Below, piece by piece: positions 8,721 through 18,089 of a stretch of 36,828 bases of DNA. A program made the position numbers and the translations under genes. The notes under the pieces are model-generated. The model searched no databases and was not told the DNA's origin. It saw only the letters and a program-made list of their open reading frames with translations. Numbering within the stretch: position 1 is the stretch's first letter; every line of letters begins with the position of its first letter. The DNA comes from an uncultured Bacteroidota bacterium (GTDB lineage Bacteria; Bacteroidota; Bacteroidia; Chitinophagales; Chitinophagaceae), in NCBI GenBank assembly GCA_903875055.1, contig CAIQUX010000150.1, positions 1 through 36,828 on the forward strand, in the 5' to 3' direction.

Positions 8721-10392
8721 ATATTTTCTCCTCTGTCAGTCTAAGAATTTCTGTCTCTTCGGCCTTGGCTTTTTCCAGAATATCATTCGCTTCATCAATG
8801 AATTGCGCCGACAAAACCTTGTCCTTCAATCCCGATGCATTGATCTTGACATTGAGATACGCACCATAAATCGCAGTACGAATACATAGTGCACCTACCG
8901 CTGCATCCGTTACGCTGTTAGGATTGCCGATCTTTACCATTTCCTTTATCAGAGGGAAACACGCGAAGCCTTTCTTCATGGTCAGCAACGGTATTTCTGT
9001 CGCATATTTTGTGGCTTCCTGTATGGCCAATGTGCGTTGTGCTTTTTCTTCATCCGTGTTCTTCGGCAATGAAAAGGCACTCATGATTTTGTTGAACGCA
9101 TTGGTGTCTTCATCGACCAGTTTCAATAACTCATCTTTCAGATGCTGCCCTTGTTCGGCCCAAACACTAAAGGTTTCCCATTGATCATCCCAGCCTTTTT
9201 TGTGACTGCTCAGATTAGCAACCATAGTGCCGAGACTGGCACCCAAACTCGCCACATATGCACTGATACTTCCGCCGCCGGGTGCGGCACTTTCACTGGC
9301 CGTTTCATTGGCAAACGCATCCAGTTGCATCTTGATGAGACTATTACTCTGCTCTTCCTGCAATACATATTCGATGATCTTCTTTTTCGGATCGAATGGA
9401 GCCAGTTCGTCAAGACCCATACTCTTCACGGCAATCTTGATCAGTTCCTGTTCGCTCACACCTACACTTCGTTTTTGCTTTTGCAGGAAATATTTTCCGG
9501 CATCCAAAAAACATTTTAACGGCGTAAGTCCCACCAGTTCGCTACCGGTCACCCTCATTCCACGTGCATGTGCCCGCTCAACCGCGGTATCGAACGCGAT
9601 ATGCAAAGGTGTAATATTGATATTGGTAAGGTTCATCGAGATCTGTGCGATACCATATTCTTCGATATACCAGCCGATAGCTTTGACACTTTTCAACAAA
9701 CCTGGTTCACGTATTTCAACGCCGTTTTCATCCAGCACTTTTTTGCCATTCAGTTCTTTCACACGACCGTTTTCACGAAGGTCAAAAGCCACGGAATTGG
9801 CTCGTCGTGTCGACGTGGTGTTCAGATTCACATTATAGGCTACCAGAAAATCTCTAGCGCCTATCACGGTAGCACCACTGCGTTCATTGAAAACAGCCTG
9901 CCCATAATCGGGTGCCCAATTAGGGTCCTTGATCTTATCGGCAAAGCCTTCGTATTCACCGGCGCGTATGGTAGCCAGATTTTTACGGTCTTCTTTTTGT
10001 GCGGCACTTTCGTAGAGGTAAACAGGTATGTTCAATTCTTCACCGACACGCTTTCCTAATTTTTTTGCATATGCAACAGTCTCTTCCATCGTGATGCCGC
10101 TGATGGGAATGAGGGGACACACATCCGTGGCACCCATACGCGGATGCTCACCTTTATGTTTGCTCATATCTATCAGTTCACTTGCTTTCTTAATGGCCTG
10201 AAAAGCCGCTTCAATCACAGCGCCGGGTTCACCGACAAAGGTCACTACCGTCCGGTTGGTGGCTTTACCAGGATCTGCATCCAGCAGTTTTACACCTTCA
10301 ATCTTTTCGATCTCGTTGGTAATTCGTTTGATGATATCCGGGTTACAGCCTTCACTGAAATTAGGGACACATTCGATGAGTTGTTTTTGCAT
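8719..10392 (-). CDS. ftcD: Bifunctional glutamate formimidoyltransferase / formimidoyl-THF cyclodeaminase
   Basis: This 557-residue protein carries both activities that move the formimino carbon of histidine breakdown into the folate pool. The N-terminal half (about 1-330) is the formimidoyltransferase: ECVPNFSEG at residues 7-15, DPGKATNRTVVTFVGEP at 40-56, and HPRMGATDVCPL at 83-94 with the family's catalytic His at 83. The C-terminal part (about 345-557) is the cyclodeaminase, recognised by SAAPGGGSISAYVASLGAS and an all-helical remainder. This is the fused form also known from animals; many bacteria have separate proteins. It lies downstream of hutU on the same strand with 150 bp between, consistent with a histidine-utilisation unit. 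hutH and hutI are not in the window. There is no SD sequence and no exact TAnnTTTG in the 150-bp gap, so cotranscription with hutU is likely. Confidence 0.95.
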   Translation of the reverse strand: MQKQLIECVPNFSEGCNPDIIKRITNEIEKIEGVKLLDADPGKATNRTVVTFVGEPGAVIEAAFQAIKKASELIDMSKHKGEHPRMGATDVCPLIPISGITMEETVAYAKKLGKRVGEELNIPVYLYESAAQKEDRKNLATIRAGEYEGFADKIKDPNWAPDYGQAVFNERSGATVIGARDFLVAYNVNLNTTSTRRANSVAFDLRENGRVKELNGKKVLDENGVEIREPGLLKSVKAIGWYIEEYGIAQISMNLTNINITPLHIAFDTAVERAHARGMRVTGSELVGLTPLKCFLDAGKYFLQKQKRSVGVSEQELIKIAVKSMGLDELAPFDPKKKIIEYVLQEEQSNSLIKMQLDAFANETASESAAPGGGSISAYVASLGASLGTMVANLSSHKKGWDDQWETFSVWAEQGQHLKDELLKLVDEDTNAFNKIMSAFSLPKNTDEEKAQRTLAIQEATKYATEIPLLTMKKGFACFPLIKEMVKIGNPNSVTDAAVGALCIRTAIYGAYLNVKINASGLKDKVLSAQFIDEANDILEKAKAEETEILRLTEEKI

Positions 10393-10542
10393 TTGTATAA
10401 ACTTTTTAATTTCTTTTTTTTGTTACAGGCAGTATTTCATTGATGCAGCGGGGTTGCGACGCTCCGTTCATCTTCATCGCTTTCTTCATCTTTTTCAGTC
10501 AGTTAGTGTGAGGTCCAAACCGTCATCTGATATTGATGAGTA

Positions 10543-12189
10543 CTATATATCCAGCCCGAATTTTTTTCCGCAGGCGATAGCTTCATCATAACCTGCATCG
10601 GTATGTCGTAACACGCCCATTGCCGGATCGTTGAATAACACGCGTCGCAGTCTTGCGTCTGCATCGGCCGTGCCATCAGCTACGATGACCATACCCGCAT
10701 GCAAACTATAACCCATACCCACACCACCACCATGATGGAAGGATACCCAACTGGCACCGCCTGCAGTATTGATAAGTGCATTCAATATCGGCCAGTCAGC
10801 TACGGCATCACTGCCATCTTTCATGGCTTCTGTCTCCCTGTTGGGTGAGGCTACACTTCCACAATCCAGATGGTCACGACCAATCACGATTGGAGCTTTC
10901 AATTCGCCATTACGCACCATTTCGTTGAAAAGAAGTCCTGCCTTTTCGCGTTCACCCATGCCCAACCAACAGATTCGCGCAGGTAATCCCTGAAACGCGA
11001 TTCGTTCTTTGGCCATATCCAACCAACGGAGCAAGCCTTTGTTTTCAGGAAACAATTTCTTCAGCGCTTCATCAGTTTTGTAAATGTCTTCAGGGTCACC
11101 GCTTAAGGCCACCCAACGGAACGGGCCTTTACCTTCACAAAACAAAGGACGGATATAAGCAGGCACAAATCCCGGGAAGTCAAAGGCGTTGGCAACTCCA
11201 CGTTTGTCATGCGCCTGTCCCCTTAGATTATTTCCATAATCGAACGTGATAGCTCCACGTTTTTGTAACACAAGCATGAGGCGTATGTGATGAGCCATGG
11301 TATCCAGACTCAGTTCACAATATTTTTCAGGGTTTTCTTCACGTAATAATTTTGCTTGCTGTACAGTCAGTTTCTCAGGGAAATAACCGATCAGTTCATC
11401 ATGCGCTGACGTCTGATCTGTGAGCGTATCAGGTGTGATATTGCGTTCGATAAGTCGTTGTAATAAATCAACAGCATTACAGACAACACCGATTGAAATC
11501 GCTTCCTTGTTTTCTTTGGCTTTAACAGCTTCGTTGATAGCCGTATCGATATCATGAAACATCTTATCGATATAACGTGTTTCAAGTCGTTTCTGGATAC
11601 GCCATTCTTCCACATCGGCAGCCAGACAAACACCTTCATTCATCGTGATGGCTAAAGGTTGAGCGCCACCCATGCCACCAAGTCCGGCTGTTACATTCAA
11701 GGTGCCTTTGAGACTGCCATTGAAATGTTGATTGGCAAGGCTGAGATAGGTTTCGTAAGTTCCTTGTACGATACCCTGACTTCCGATATAAATCCAGCTG
11801 CCGGCAGTCATTTGGCCATACATCATCAGGCCTTTGGCATCGAGTTCCCTGAAATGTTCCCAGGTAGCCCATTTCCCTACAAGGTTGGAATTGGCAATAA
11901 GCACACGAGGTGCATCCTTGTGGCTTCTGAGTACGCCTACCGGTTTGCCGCTTTGTACCATCAGCGTTTCATCTTCATTCAGGTCCTTCAGCAATTCAAT
12001 GATCTTGTCATAGCTTTCCCAATTACGGGCAGCTTTTCCCAGTCCGCCATACACGATCAGGTCTTCAGGTCGTTCGGCTACATCCGGATCAAGATTGTTT
12101 TGCAACATACGGAAAGCGGCTTCGCTGACCCAGTTCTTGCAATGTAATTCAGTACCTGTAGGTGATTTGATGATTCTCTTTGTAGACAT
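10543..12189 (-). CDS. hutU: Urocanate hydratase
   Basis: This 548-residue protein converts urocanate to imidazolonepropionate, the second step of histidine degradation, using tightly bound NAD+. Diagnostic segments are the glycine-rich [13 protein letters not shown] site, the [16 protein letters not shown] signature carrying the conserved cysteine, and the C-terminal stretch with [19 protein letters not shown] and [17 protein letters not shown]. The frame extends 16 codons further upstream (to 12237), but the ATG at 12189 ([12 protein letters not shown]) matches the usual N-terminus. A promoter element just upstream (12215-12222) lies inside the longer version, which also argues for 12189. 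Its product feeds HutI (not seen here); FtcD downstream handles the later formimidoylglutamate. Confidence 0.96.
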   Translation of the reverse strand: MSTKRIIKSPTGTELHCKNWVSEAAFRMLQNNLDPDVAERPEDLIVYGGLGKAARNWESYDKIIELLKDLNEDETLMVQSGKPVGVLRSHKDAPRVLIANSNLVGKWATWEHFRELDAKGLMMYGQMTAGSWIYIGSQGIVQGTYETYLSLANQHFNGSLKGTLNVTAGLGGMGGAQPLAITMNEGVCLAADVEEWRIQKRLETRYIDKMFHDIDTAINEAVKAKENKEAISIGVVCNAVDLLQRLIERNITPDTLTDQTSAHDELIGYFPEKLTVQQAKLLREENPEKYCELSLDTMAHHIRLMLVLQKRGAITFDYGNNLRGQAHDKRGVANAFDFPGFVPAYIRPLFCEGKGPFRWVALSGDPEDIYKTDEALKKLFPENKGLLRWLDMAKERIAFQGLPARICWLGMGEREKAGLLFNEMVRNGELKAPIVIGRDHLDCGSVASPNRETEAMKDGSDAVADWPILNALINTAGGASWVSFHHGGGVGMGYSLHAGMVIVADGTADADARLRRVLFNDPAMGVLRHTDAGYDEAIACGKKFGLDI

Positions 12190-12214
12190 AGTTGTGAATT
12201 GAAAAATAAGGACG

Positions 12215-12222
12215 CAAAAATA
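12215..12222 (-). promoter_or_regulatory. Candidate Bacteroidota -7 element upstream of hutU
   Basis: On the minus strand this reads TATTTTTG, an exact match to the TAnnTTTG consensus, 26 bp before the chosen hutU start. A TTTG is present further upstream, but only 12 nt away rather than the usual 18-20, so only the -7 box is convincing. Confidence 0.4.
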
Positions 12223-12299
12223 AGAACCAACGCCCAAAGTGTTGCGTGATTTTAATAAAGATTGTCAGAAAGCTTGATTGGGAATAAGAGGAGTCTTAA

Positions 12300-13280
12300 T
12301 TAGCCGAGTATCCAGCTGAATTTGAGTTCCCTGTCAGGTATTTTCATCCTTTCGGAAAGACGTTCTAATCTGTCGGGAAGATGCATTATATAATCTCTCG
12401 CCTTTTCGCCGTTTTCTTTAAGATTACTCAAGTTTGCGATATTCCATTCGTCGATCAATTCTCTCATGATGTTTACATAATCGACAGCGGTATAAACGCC
12501 CAAGCGCTGCGCGGCATCCGAAAAGTTGGCAAAGGTGTTTACTGTATTGTTCAGTTCTCTTAGGCATTGAGCAGGCATCACAATTTTCTTTCTCATCATA
12601 TCTTCGAAAGCGAGCATCATTTCGTTGGTGTCGATTTCAAAAATGCGTGAAATGAAGGCTTTGTAGGCATTGGCGTGTCTTGCTTCATCGGCTGCAACAA
12701 GCCCGCATATTTTTGACAGAACAGTATTGCCACTTTTTTTAGCCAATGTAGCTACTCTTCGGTGTGAAATATTCGTTGCCAATTCCTGAAAACTTGTATA
12801 CATGAAAGTGCGATAGGGGTCGTTCTGTGTATCAAGGTCGAAGCCGTCGGCGATAAGATATTGGGTAGAGGCTTCAAATTTTGACATGTCAATACGGCCA
12901 CAGAGGTATAAGAAACGACTCAATACATCACCATGTCGGTTTTCCTCGGCTGTCCAGGCACGGATCCATTTCATCCACCCTCCATGTACATTTTTATAAA
13001 CACCATCTAATGCACCAAGCCATGTCTCGTAAGTCGGTAAAGCTTCTTCCGTGATGGTGTCACCGACCAGCACAGCCAATAGATCGTAATCCATGTTTTC
13101 GGCTTGTTCTTGTATCATCTTCACATCTTCAAAAAAAGATTCAGAAGATGACGCAGGCAAAAGATCACTTGGTTGCCAATTGGTTTCAACAGGACTCAGA
13201 TAGGAGGCTCCTACGGTTTCAACTTCCTTTTCCAGATGGAGCATAACCTCCAACCTAGAAGGCGTCAGTGCTTGATTCAT
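12300..13280 (-). CDS. Acyl-ACP desaturase (soluble diiron)
   Basis: This 326-residue protein belongs to the stearoyl-ACP delta-9 desaturase family, which inserts a cis double bond into acyl-ACP using a diiron centre, O2 and reduced ferredoxin. The expected metal ligands can be read directly: Glu85 (TYET), Glu113 and His116 in EENRHG, Glu166 (QELATN), and Glu199 and His202 in DEARH. There are no transmembrane segments, as expected for the soluble class. A well-spaced TTTG/TAnnTTTG promoter lies upstream (13302-13331), so it is probably its own transcription unit, although hutU follows on the same strand after 110 bp. It likely supplies unsaturated fatty acids aerobically. Regiospecificity cannot be read from sequence. 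Confidence 0.92.
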   Translation of the reverse strand: MNQALTPSRLEVMLHLEKEVETVGASYLSPVETNWQPSDLLPASSSESFFEDVKMIQEQAENMDYDLLAVLVGDTITEEALPTYETWLGALDGVYKNVHGGWMKWIRAWTAEENRHGDVLSRFLYLCGRIDMSKFEASTQYLIADGFDLDTQNDPYRTFMYTSFQELATNISHRRVATLAKKSGNTVLSKICGLVAADEARHANAYKAFISRIFEIDTNEMMLAFEDMMRKKIVMPAQCLRELNNTVNTFANFSDAAQRLGVYTAVDYVNIMRELIDEWNIANLSNLKENGEKARDYIMHLPDRLERLSERMKIPDRELKFSWILG

Positions 13281-13301
13281 GTATCGTCGTTAATATTTCA
13301 A

Positions 13302-13331
13302 CAAAGTTAATCGTAAAAACATAAAATCAAA
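13302..13331 (-). promoter_or_regulatory. Bacteroidota-type promoter of the acyl-ACP desaturase gene
   Basis: Reading the minus strand, TTTG (13328-13331) is followed after 18 nt by TAACTTTG (13302-13309), an exact TAnnTTTG -7 box. The expected transcription start would be a few nucleotides downstream, giving a leader of about 15-20 nt before the ATG at 13280. Confidence 0.6.
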
Positions 13332-13408
13332 GTAAAGCTGAATGCTATTGACTATCGGCTATTGAAAGGTGATTCGTGAAAGAAAACAGACTGATTGAAG
13401 GGAAGGAG

Positions 13409-14014
13409 TTATTGCACTGGCAGCGCTGACTTATTCACACCGATAATACCTTTTACCTTCAGTATTGTATAATCTGAGAAATTTTGATTTGATTCCAAGC
13501 CATTGCCAAATATGATTTGGGTCGGTGTAGTGATTTTGACAAATTTATCCGTATAGAATTTTTGTAGTTTTTCATTCCAGATCAATTCTTCGGTATTGAG
13601 TTGTTCTTTTTTAATATTGTAGACGACCACACTGTCACGGACCAATACGTTCCCGCTTTGTTCGAAGTAACGGCCATACTTGGCCAACAGGGTGCTTTGA
13701 AGATTCATACTATCGTTATAAAAAAGAACCCGTAACCCGTTTTTCATCTCGATATAGGGAGGTTTGGCATCCTGCACATGATTGAAGGTCTTGGCAAAGA
13801 GCTGGGCTTTGGTCACTCCTTCCTTACTGTAAATGATTGTTACACTATCGGCCCTTTCCGTATTGAGCATGCTTCTGTCAATGGTCTGATGTATTTTTTT
13901 CAGGTCATTCTTACACGAGGTATACAGAAGAAGAATAGAACCCACAATCCAGAACAAAGACGTTTGAAGGGAAGTAGATAAAGAAAGTCGGTATGAATTT
14001 AGATTCTTTTTCAA
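13409..14014 (-). CDS. lptC: LPS export ABC transporter periplasmic protein LptC
   Basis: This 201-residue protein has an N-terminal hydrophobic segment (about 18-33) ending in LYTSC with Cys34 in a lipobox-like position. It is followed by a beta-jellyroll-type domain with segments typical of Bacteroidota LptC: a YSKEGVTKAQLFA-like strand, TEELIWNEKLQKFYTDKFV, and a C-terminal GNGLESNQNFSDYTILKVKG. In E. coli LptC bridges the LptBFG extractor to LptA in the LPS transport chain. The frame begins with a TTG codon; no nearer ATG keeps the signal segment, so I keep TTG. It lies 7 bp after the outer-membrane protein gene, so both are presumably cotranscribed. Confidence 0.82.
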   Translation of the reverse strand: MKKNLNSYRLSLSTSLQTSLFWIVGSILLLYTSCKNDLKKIHQTIDRSMLNTERADSVTIIYSKEGVTKAQLFAKTFNHVQDAKPPYIEMKNGLRVLFYNDSMNLQSTLLAKYGRYFEQSGNVLVRDSVVVYNIKKEQLNTEELIWNEKLQKFYTDKFVKITTPTQIIFGNGLESNQNFSDYTILKVKGIIGVNKSALPVQ

Positions 14015-14021
14015 AAATTAC

Positions 14022-15305
14022 CTAGTCGTATTTGCGCGGAATGAACCATTTGTCGTTGAAGGTGAATCCGATAGAGAAACGGGTATATCCTTCACTTAAA
14101 AGGCCATTTTTAGTCGTGCCGCGTTTGCCAATATCAAAGGCGGCATTAATTTGCCCTGTACTCAAAATGGTTCTGCGAATAGGGTATCCGATACCTACTG
14201 TGACACCTGCCACAGGAAGATTGGTGTTATTGAACCTGAATATATCTTTTCCCGTATATACACCGGCTCTGTATGTGATACGTTTCCATGTTTTTCCAAC
14301 TGCGTCTGCATCAGGTGTGATAGCTCCACCGATCTTTAACATCCAGCTGTTTGTGGTTGAATCTTGCTGGCCATAAGAGCGGTAATTGCTCCAGTTGGAT
14401 GTAACAAAGTCAATTCCGGCTTTCCAGTAATTGCCATTGCTGAACATGGCACCAACAGCCAATTTGCCAGGGATGAATACCTTCCCTTTATTTTCAATCA
14501 CGCTGTCGACATTGTACTCATATGTAGGTGTCTGTATAGTGCCACGATACGATTTCCAGTAGGTGTCTTTTTTAGCGTGCAGATTTTGAGAAAGTGTATA
14601 TGAAGCACCCAGTGTTATGTGATATTTTTCCTTCAATGGCTTATTCATCATGCCACCAAGTTGCAGGAAAACACCTCCGACGTTGACACGGCTGTTTACG
14701 CTGCTTGAAACGATCTTTAGGGAATCTGTAAAATTGGCGTCTGAGCTATTCACGACATTACCGAATAGATATCCCGTAGACAGACCGATCGAATAATCCT
14801 TGAACTTATATGCGCCTCCAAGATATATTTTCTGAGTCCCGCCGCCGCCGTAGTAATTGTAGGTGACTTGGGAAATTCCTGAAATCGTTTCAATCTGTTG
14901 CATTTCAAATTTAGATCGTGTCTGTGGCATAAGGCCGAAACTTACTCCGATGTGTTTTGAAATCGGCAATCCGATATTGATATAGGAAAGTACCAATGAA
15001 CCTGTTCGGTTAGATTCTGAAGAATTCCGGATATTGACGGCTGTGCCTTCAACAGCCACCTGAAAGGAGGTTAATTTCAAATGTGCAAAAGATGCAGGAT
15101 TGGTTGGATTCGCAACAAGGCCGTTAGTGTCTGCGATTGAAACACCACCCATACCACGATTGACCACATTTTCGGTCAGTTTGATATTACCGAGTCCGTA
15201 TCGTGAGTATGGGGAGTTTTCCTGAGCGAATGTTTTGTAAGTAGTAAATGAACTGATGAGAGCTACGAGTAATACCTTATTTGTTATTGTGTTCCAATAT
15301 TGCAT
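14022..15305 (-). CDS. Outer-membrane beta-barrel protein (FadL/OmpP1-like hypothetical)
   Basis: This 427-residue protein has a signal peptide ending near TFAQ, followed by NSPYSRYGLGNI and a mature part of alternating amphipathic strands rich in aromatic and glycine residues, ending in a compact strand-like tail (FNDKWFIPRKYD). This pattern belongs to a widespread Bacteroidota family often placed near FadL/OmpP1-type barrels. A 14- to 18-stranded pore is likely, and the cargo is unknown. The start at 15305 (MQYWNT) is preceded by AAAGGATT, a rare good SD here. It overlaps the end of coaX by 29 bp, so translation is probably coupled. An alternative start at 15338 would add 11 residues. The adjacency to lptC suggests a role at the outer membrane, which is inference. 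Confidence 0.75.
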   Translation of the reverse strand: MQYWNTITNKVLLVALISSFTTYKTFAQENSPYSRYGLGNIKLTENVVNRGMGGVSIADTNGLVANPTNPASFAHLKLTSFQVAVEGTAVNIRNSSESNRTGSLVLSYINIGLPISKHIGVSFGLMPQTRSKFEMQQIETISGISQVTYNYYGGGGTQKIYLGGAYKFKDYSIGLSTGYLFGNVVNSSDANFTDSLKIVSSSVNSRVNVGGVFLQLGGMMNKPLKEKYHITLGASYTLSQNLHAKKDTYWKSYRGTIQTPTYEYNVDSVIENKGKVFIPGKLAVGAMFSNGNYWKAGIDFVTSNWSNYRSYGQQDSTTNSWMLKIGGAITPDADAVGKTWKRITYRAGVYTGKDIFRFNNTNLPVAGVTVGIGYPIRRTILSTGQINAAFDIGKRGTTKNGLLSEGYTRFSIGFTFNDKWFIPRKYD

Positions 15306-16011
15306 ATAATCCTTTGAACAAAAAATTTGTGTCAGCAAATATCTTGTTTTTCAAACGGCTTTCAAAGAAAGGGGCATCACCGCCAGTTAAAACTGCGTTA
15401 ATTGTACCGTACTCTTTTTCGTATCGTTCAAGCATCCCGTCGATTTCAGCGGATATGCCGTTGACAGCACCGCTCCGCATCGAAGTTTCCGTATCGTATC
15501 CGAGAAGTGAAAGATGACCTTCGCGAGGGATCAATGGAAGCTTATCAGTATAATCGCTCATAGCTCGTAAACGCATCTCCACTCCGGGAGAAATGGACCC
15601 ACCCCTGAACGCATTATTTTTTGCCAGAAAATTGTACGTGATACAAGTGCCAATCGATATGGCCAGACTGTTTTCGCCAGGATATTGACGACTTAATCCG
15701 GCCACCAGCGCAATTCGGTCATGACCTAGTGTTTCAGGACTTCCATAGGCATTCAAGAAAGGAAGTTTTGTGTTCAGGTCCAGTTTAAGATAGGAAGTGT
15801 TCTCTTGAAGAAGTCCCACAATGCTTTCTGCATGATTGACAACTGAAGAAAGGATAGATTTTTGAGGATTATAAAGAGCGATGATTTTTTTAAGTGTGCT
15901 CATTGCGTCTGTTTCCTTAAACTGATACCTCTCTACTAATCTGTCGCTTTGAAAAATGGCAGCTTTAAAATTAGTATTCCCGAAATCTATACAAAGTGAC
16001 ACTGGAAACAT
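15277..16011 (-). CDS. coaX: Type III pantothenate kinase
   Basis: This 244-residue protein phosphorylates pantothenate in the first step of coenzyme A synthesis. The ASKHA-fold motifs are visible: the phosphate-1 loop IDFGNTNFK (residues 8-16, Asp9), GHDRIALVAG (97-105, pantothenate-binding Asp/Arg), GTCITYN (121-127, phosphate-2 loop in its Bacteroidota variant, with Asn where other clades usually have Asp) and LTGGDAPFF near the C-terminus. Type III enzymes resist CoA feedback inhibition and need a monovalent cation. It is the first gene of the coaX - outer-membrane protein - lptC cluster. No exact -7 box was seen upstream; TACATTGC in the 94-bp gap is the nearest match. Confidence 0.93.
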   Translation of the reverse strand: MFPVSLCIDFGNTNFKAAIFQSDRLVERYQFKETDAMSTLKKIIALYNPQKSILSSVVNHAESIVGLLQENTSYLKLDLNTKLPFLNAYGSPETLGHDRIALVAGLSRQYPGENSLAISIGTCITYNFLAKNNAFRGGSISPGVEMRLRAMSDYTDKLPLIPREGHLSLLGYDTETSMRSGAVNGISAEIDGMLERYEKEYGTINAVLTGGDAPFFESRLKNKIFADTNFLFKGLYAILEHNNK

Positions 16012-16105
16012 GAAAAAATACTATTTAATATCGGTTGTTTCGTTTAAAACGAGTTGCAATGTATAGTATTTTCCAAGAATGTCTAAGACTTTTAGTGCTT
16101 TTATT

Positions 16106-16753
16106 TTATTCCTCTTCATTTCCGTCATTCACCGATAATTTTCGGAAATGTCCGTTCAATTCGATACGCTTTTTAAGATTTTGAAGTTCAACAATTGTAG
16201 GGATAGATTTAAGCAGATGTTGATATAGAAATTCCTGACGTTGCGATTCCTGCAGCAAGACAAGTAAATCATATTCTTCCTCAAGAGACATGCCTGCATG
16301 ATGAGCCAGATCATAAGCCTTCAAAAGGGAATCGTCTTTCTTATATTTCTTTTCAACATCAAGCAGTTTATGGAACTTGCGCAACAAGTTGAGCAGAGGT
16401 GGCATTTTTTCTTCGATGCCGTCTTCGGCATTCTCTGGATAGGTAACGATGGCGCCACTATACAACTTATCTGGAATCTCTTTGATACGTTCCAGTATCT
16501 TGAATACTCTTTCGCCTCTTGTTCGGATATCCATCTCTCCATTCCCGTGAATTTTCTCGACTGACAGGATATGAACAGTTGTGCCCATTTCCGTAATCGA
16601 TTTTTTTAAGACAGTAGGCACTCCAAATTCCTTGTTGCCTTCGTAACATTCGCTTATGAGTTGTTTATAACGTGGTTCGAAGATATGAAGATTCAATTCT
16701 TCGCCCGGATAGACTACAATGTTCAGAGGAAATAAAGGGATGAAATTTGTCAT
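16106..16753 (-). CDS. LON peptidase substrate-binding domain protein
   Basis: This 215-residue protein begins with IPLFPLNIVVYPGEELNLHIFEPRYKQLI, the start of the Lon N-terminal (substrate-binding) fold. The rest is a PUA-like beta domain (to about 115) plus a helical bundle. There is no AAA+ module and no Ser-Lys protease domain, so it cannot be a Lon protease by itself. Such stand-alone LON proteins are common and their role is unproven; a protein-binding adaptor is the usual guess. Its ATG overlaps the stop of the upstream ligase-like gene by 4 bp (16750-16753), so the two are cotranscribed and translationally coupled. Confidence 0.8.
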   Translation of the reverse strand: MTNFIPLFPLNIVVYPGEELNLHIFEPRYKQLISECYEGNKEFGVPTVLKKSITEMGTTVHILSVEKIHGNGEMDIRTRGERVFKILERIKEIPDKLYSGAIVTYPENAEDGIEEKMPPLLNLLRKFHKLLDVEKKYKKDDSLLKAYDLAHHAGMSLEEEYDLLVLLQESQRQEFLYQHLLKSIPTIVELQNLKKRIELNGHFRKLSVNDGNEEE

Positions 16754-17985
16754 GTTGTCTTAGGACTTCTATGCAATAATAGTAACAAAAAGAATAAAAA
16801 CATACAGGTTCCGTATTGGGTTTCATACAAAGGTTCGACCATCATCGCCAAAAACATCATACCCCAGAACATGAGACTCAAGAAACTCTGTCTGTAACAG
16901 TGACGAAGCAATGAAATCTGAAGGAGTAGCAGATACAGAATGCCGGGTACCCCTAGTGCCATGCCAACCATCAGGAACTGATTGTGTGGTAAAAGAATGA
17001 TGAAAGGCTTATTGGCAAAATCCTGCTCATAATGTACCTCCATCTCCTGTCTTACATCACCAAGACCGATGCCAAACCAAGGGTGTGTTCTGATACAATC
17101 CAATGAATAGGCATATGAGATCAATCTTCCTTCATCACTGATATTGCCTTCCTTTTCACTGTTTTTCATTTGAGAGATGGAATAGTCAACATAAGCAATT
17201 TTATTTCGGAAGGTAGTTGATACCAAATACATGATAAATGGGAGAGTCAGAAGAAGAAGAAGAAGAAAAAAACCAGCTTTCCGGTTTGATTTCTGAAGAA
17301 GTAGTTTTCCTGTGAACATAAGTGAGATCAGATAGAAAGCCAATAGGCCCGTTTTTGCTGAAAGGACATGCAAATAAAAGATGGCGAACACGGTCGTAAA
17401 TATGAGTAGCGCTTGCAACCATTTCAGCCCAGTTCTGAAAATCAGATCGACCGAGAAGCAAATACACAAAACGACTGCAAGGCTGAAACGGATATGATCA
17501 TTCTTAAATGGTGTCGGTATCACCTGAGAAAAACCATAACCGGCATCAAATGCTTCCTTATGTTGAAAATAGTGAACAAGGCTCCATGTCATACCGAAAA
17601 AACAGAGTGCGATAAACAGCAGGAACAATGCATCGTACCATCTATTGCTGAATGGCTTCATAGAGTGAAAGGCGAATGGCATTACCAGAAAAGGAAGAGC
17701 GATTAGAATTCGTTCATCAAAAAAATGAGTGTCTTGCGACCAGAAAAAGGAAATGCCGAGAAGTAACACGTATCCGCTTAGTAAAAGGAGATGTGGCTTT
17801 GAGAAAAACGATTTGAAGTTGTTAATGAGATTAGCGTTCAAAAGCGCATTGCCTGTCAATGTCATAATGCCTATGCTCATCATGGCTCTCGAGATGAAGA
17901 GGCCGTTAAGTATAAGCAGACAACCTGATATAGCCAGCAGGTCATGTGGCATATTGAGTAGTAAGGAATGCAGTTTTGATTTCAA
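16750..17985 (-). CDS. O-antigen ligase-like (Wzy_C family) membrane protein
   Basis: This 411-residue protein has ten or more hydrophobic helices and a large extracytoplasmic loop (about 255-330). The loop contains HPWFGIGLGDVR and LLPHNQFLMVGMALGVPG, the two hallmarks of the O-antigen ligase/polymerase family (the 'H-N-x-FL' motif follows the catalytic loop). Members join glycans to lipid A core, extend O-antigen, or glycosylate proteins; the sequence does not decide which. The frame begins at a TTG (17985); an ATG at 17952 (MPHDLLAISG) is an equally possible start. It is followed immediately by the LON-domain gene (4-bp overlap) and is divergent from meaB. A near-consensus -7 box TTACTTTG lies at 18021-18028 on this strand. 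Confidence 0.8.
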   Translation of the reverse strand: MKSKLHSLLLNMPHDLLAISGCLLILNGLFISRAMMSIGIMTLTGNALLNANLINNFKSFFSKPHLLLLSGYVLLLGISFFWSQDTHFFDERILIALPFLVMPFAFHSMKPFSNRWYDALFLLFIALCFFGMTWSLVHYFQHKEAFDAGYGFSQVIPTPFKNDHIRFSLAVVLCICFSVDLIFRTGLKWLQALLIFTTVFAIFYLHVLSAKTGLLAFYLISLMFTGKLLLQKSNRKAGFFLLLLLLTLPFIMYLVSTTFRNKIAYVDYSISQMKNSEKEGNISDEGRLISYAYSLDCIRTHPWFGIGLGDVRQEMEVHYEQDFANKPFIILLPHNQFLMVGMALGVPGILYLLLLQISLLRHCYRQSFLSLMFWGMMFLAMMVEPLYETQYGTCMFLFFLLLLLHRSPKTT

Positions 17986-18042
17986 GAAAACGGCTGTTGA
18001 TATTTGTTCGTCAATATTGGCAAAGTAATAACCCTTTCGTTC

Positions 18043-18050
18043 TACATTTG
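18043..18050 (+). promoter_or_regulatory. Candidate -7 element of meaB
   Basis: TACATTTG exactly matches TAnnTTTG, with TTG at 18017-18019 (23 nt upstream, slightly long). It lies inside the longer meaB reading frame that begins at 17976, and about 40 bp before a GTG at 18090. This supports the GTG start and a divergent promoter region shared with the O-antigen-ligase-like gene. Confidence 0.4.
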
Positions 18051-18089
18051 TCCGGCAACGAATATAAACTATTAAACCCTTTATTTATT

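Noticed and set aside
9227-9838. 203-residue plus-strand frame inside ftcD
   Set aside because: It is the antisense shadow of a strongly conserved enzyme and has no recognisable motif.
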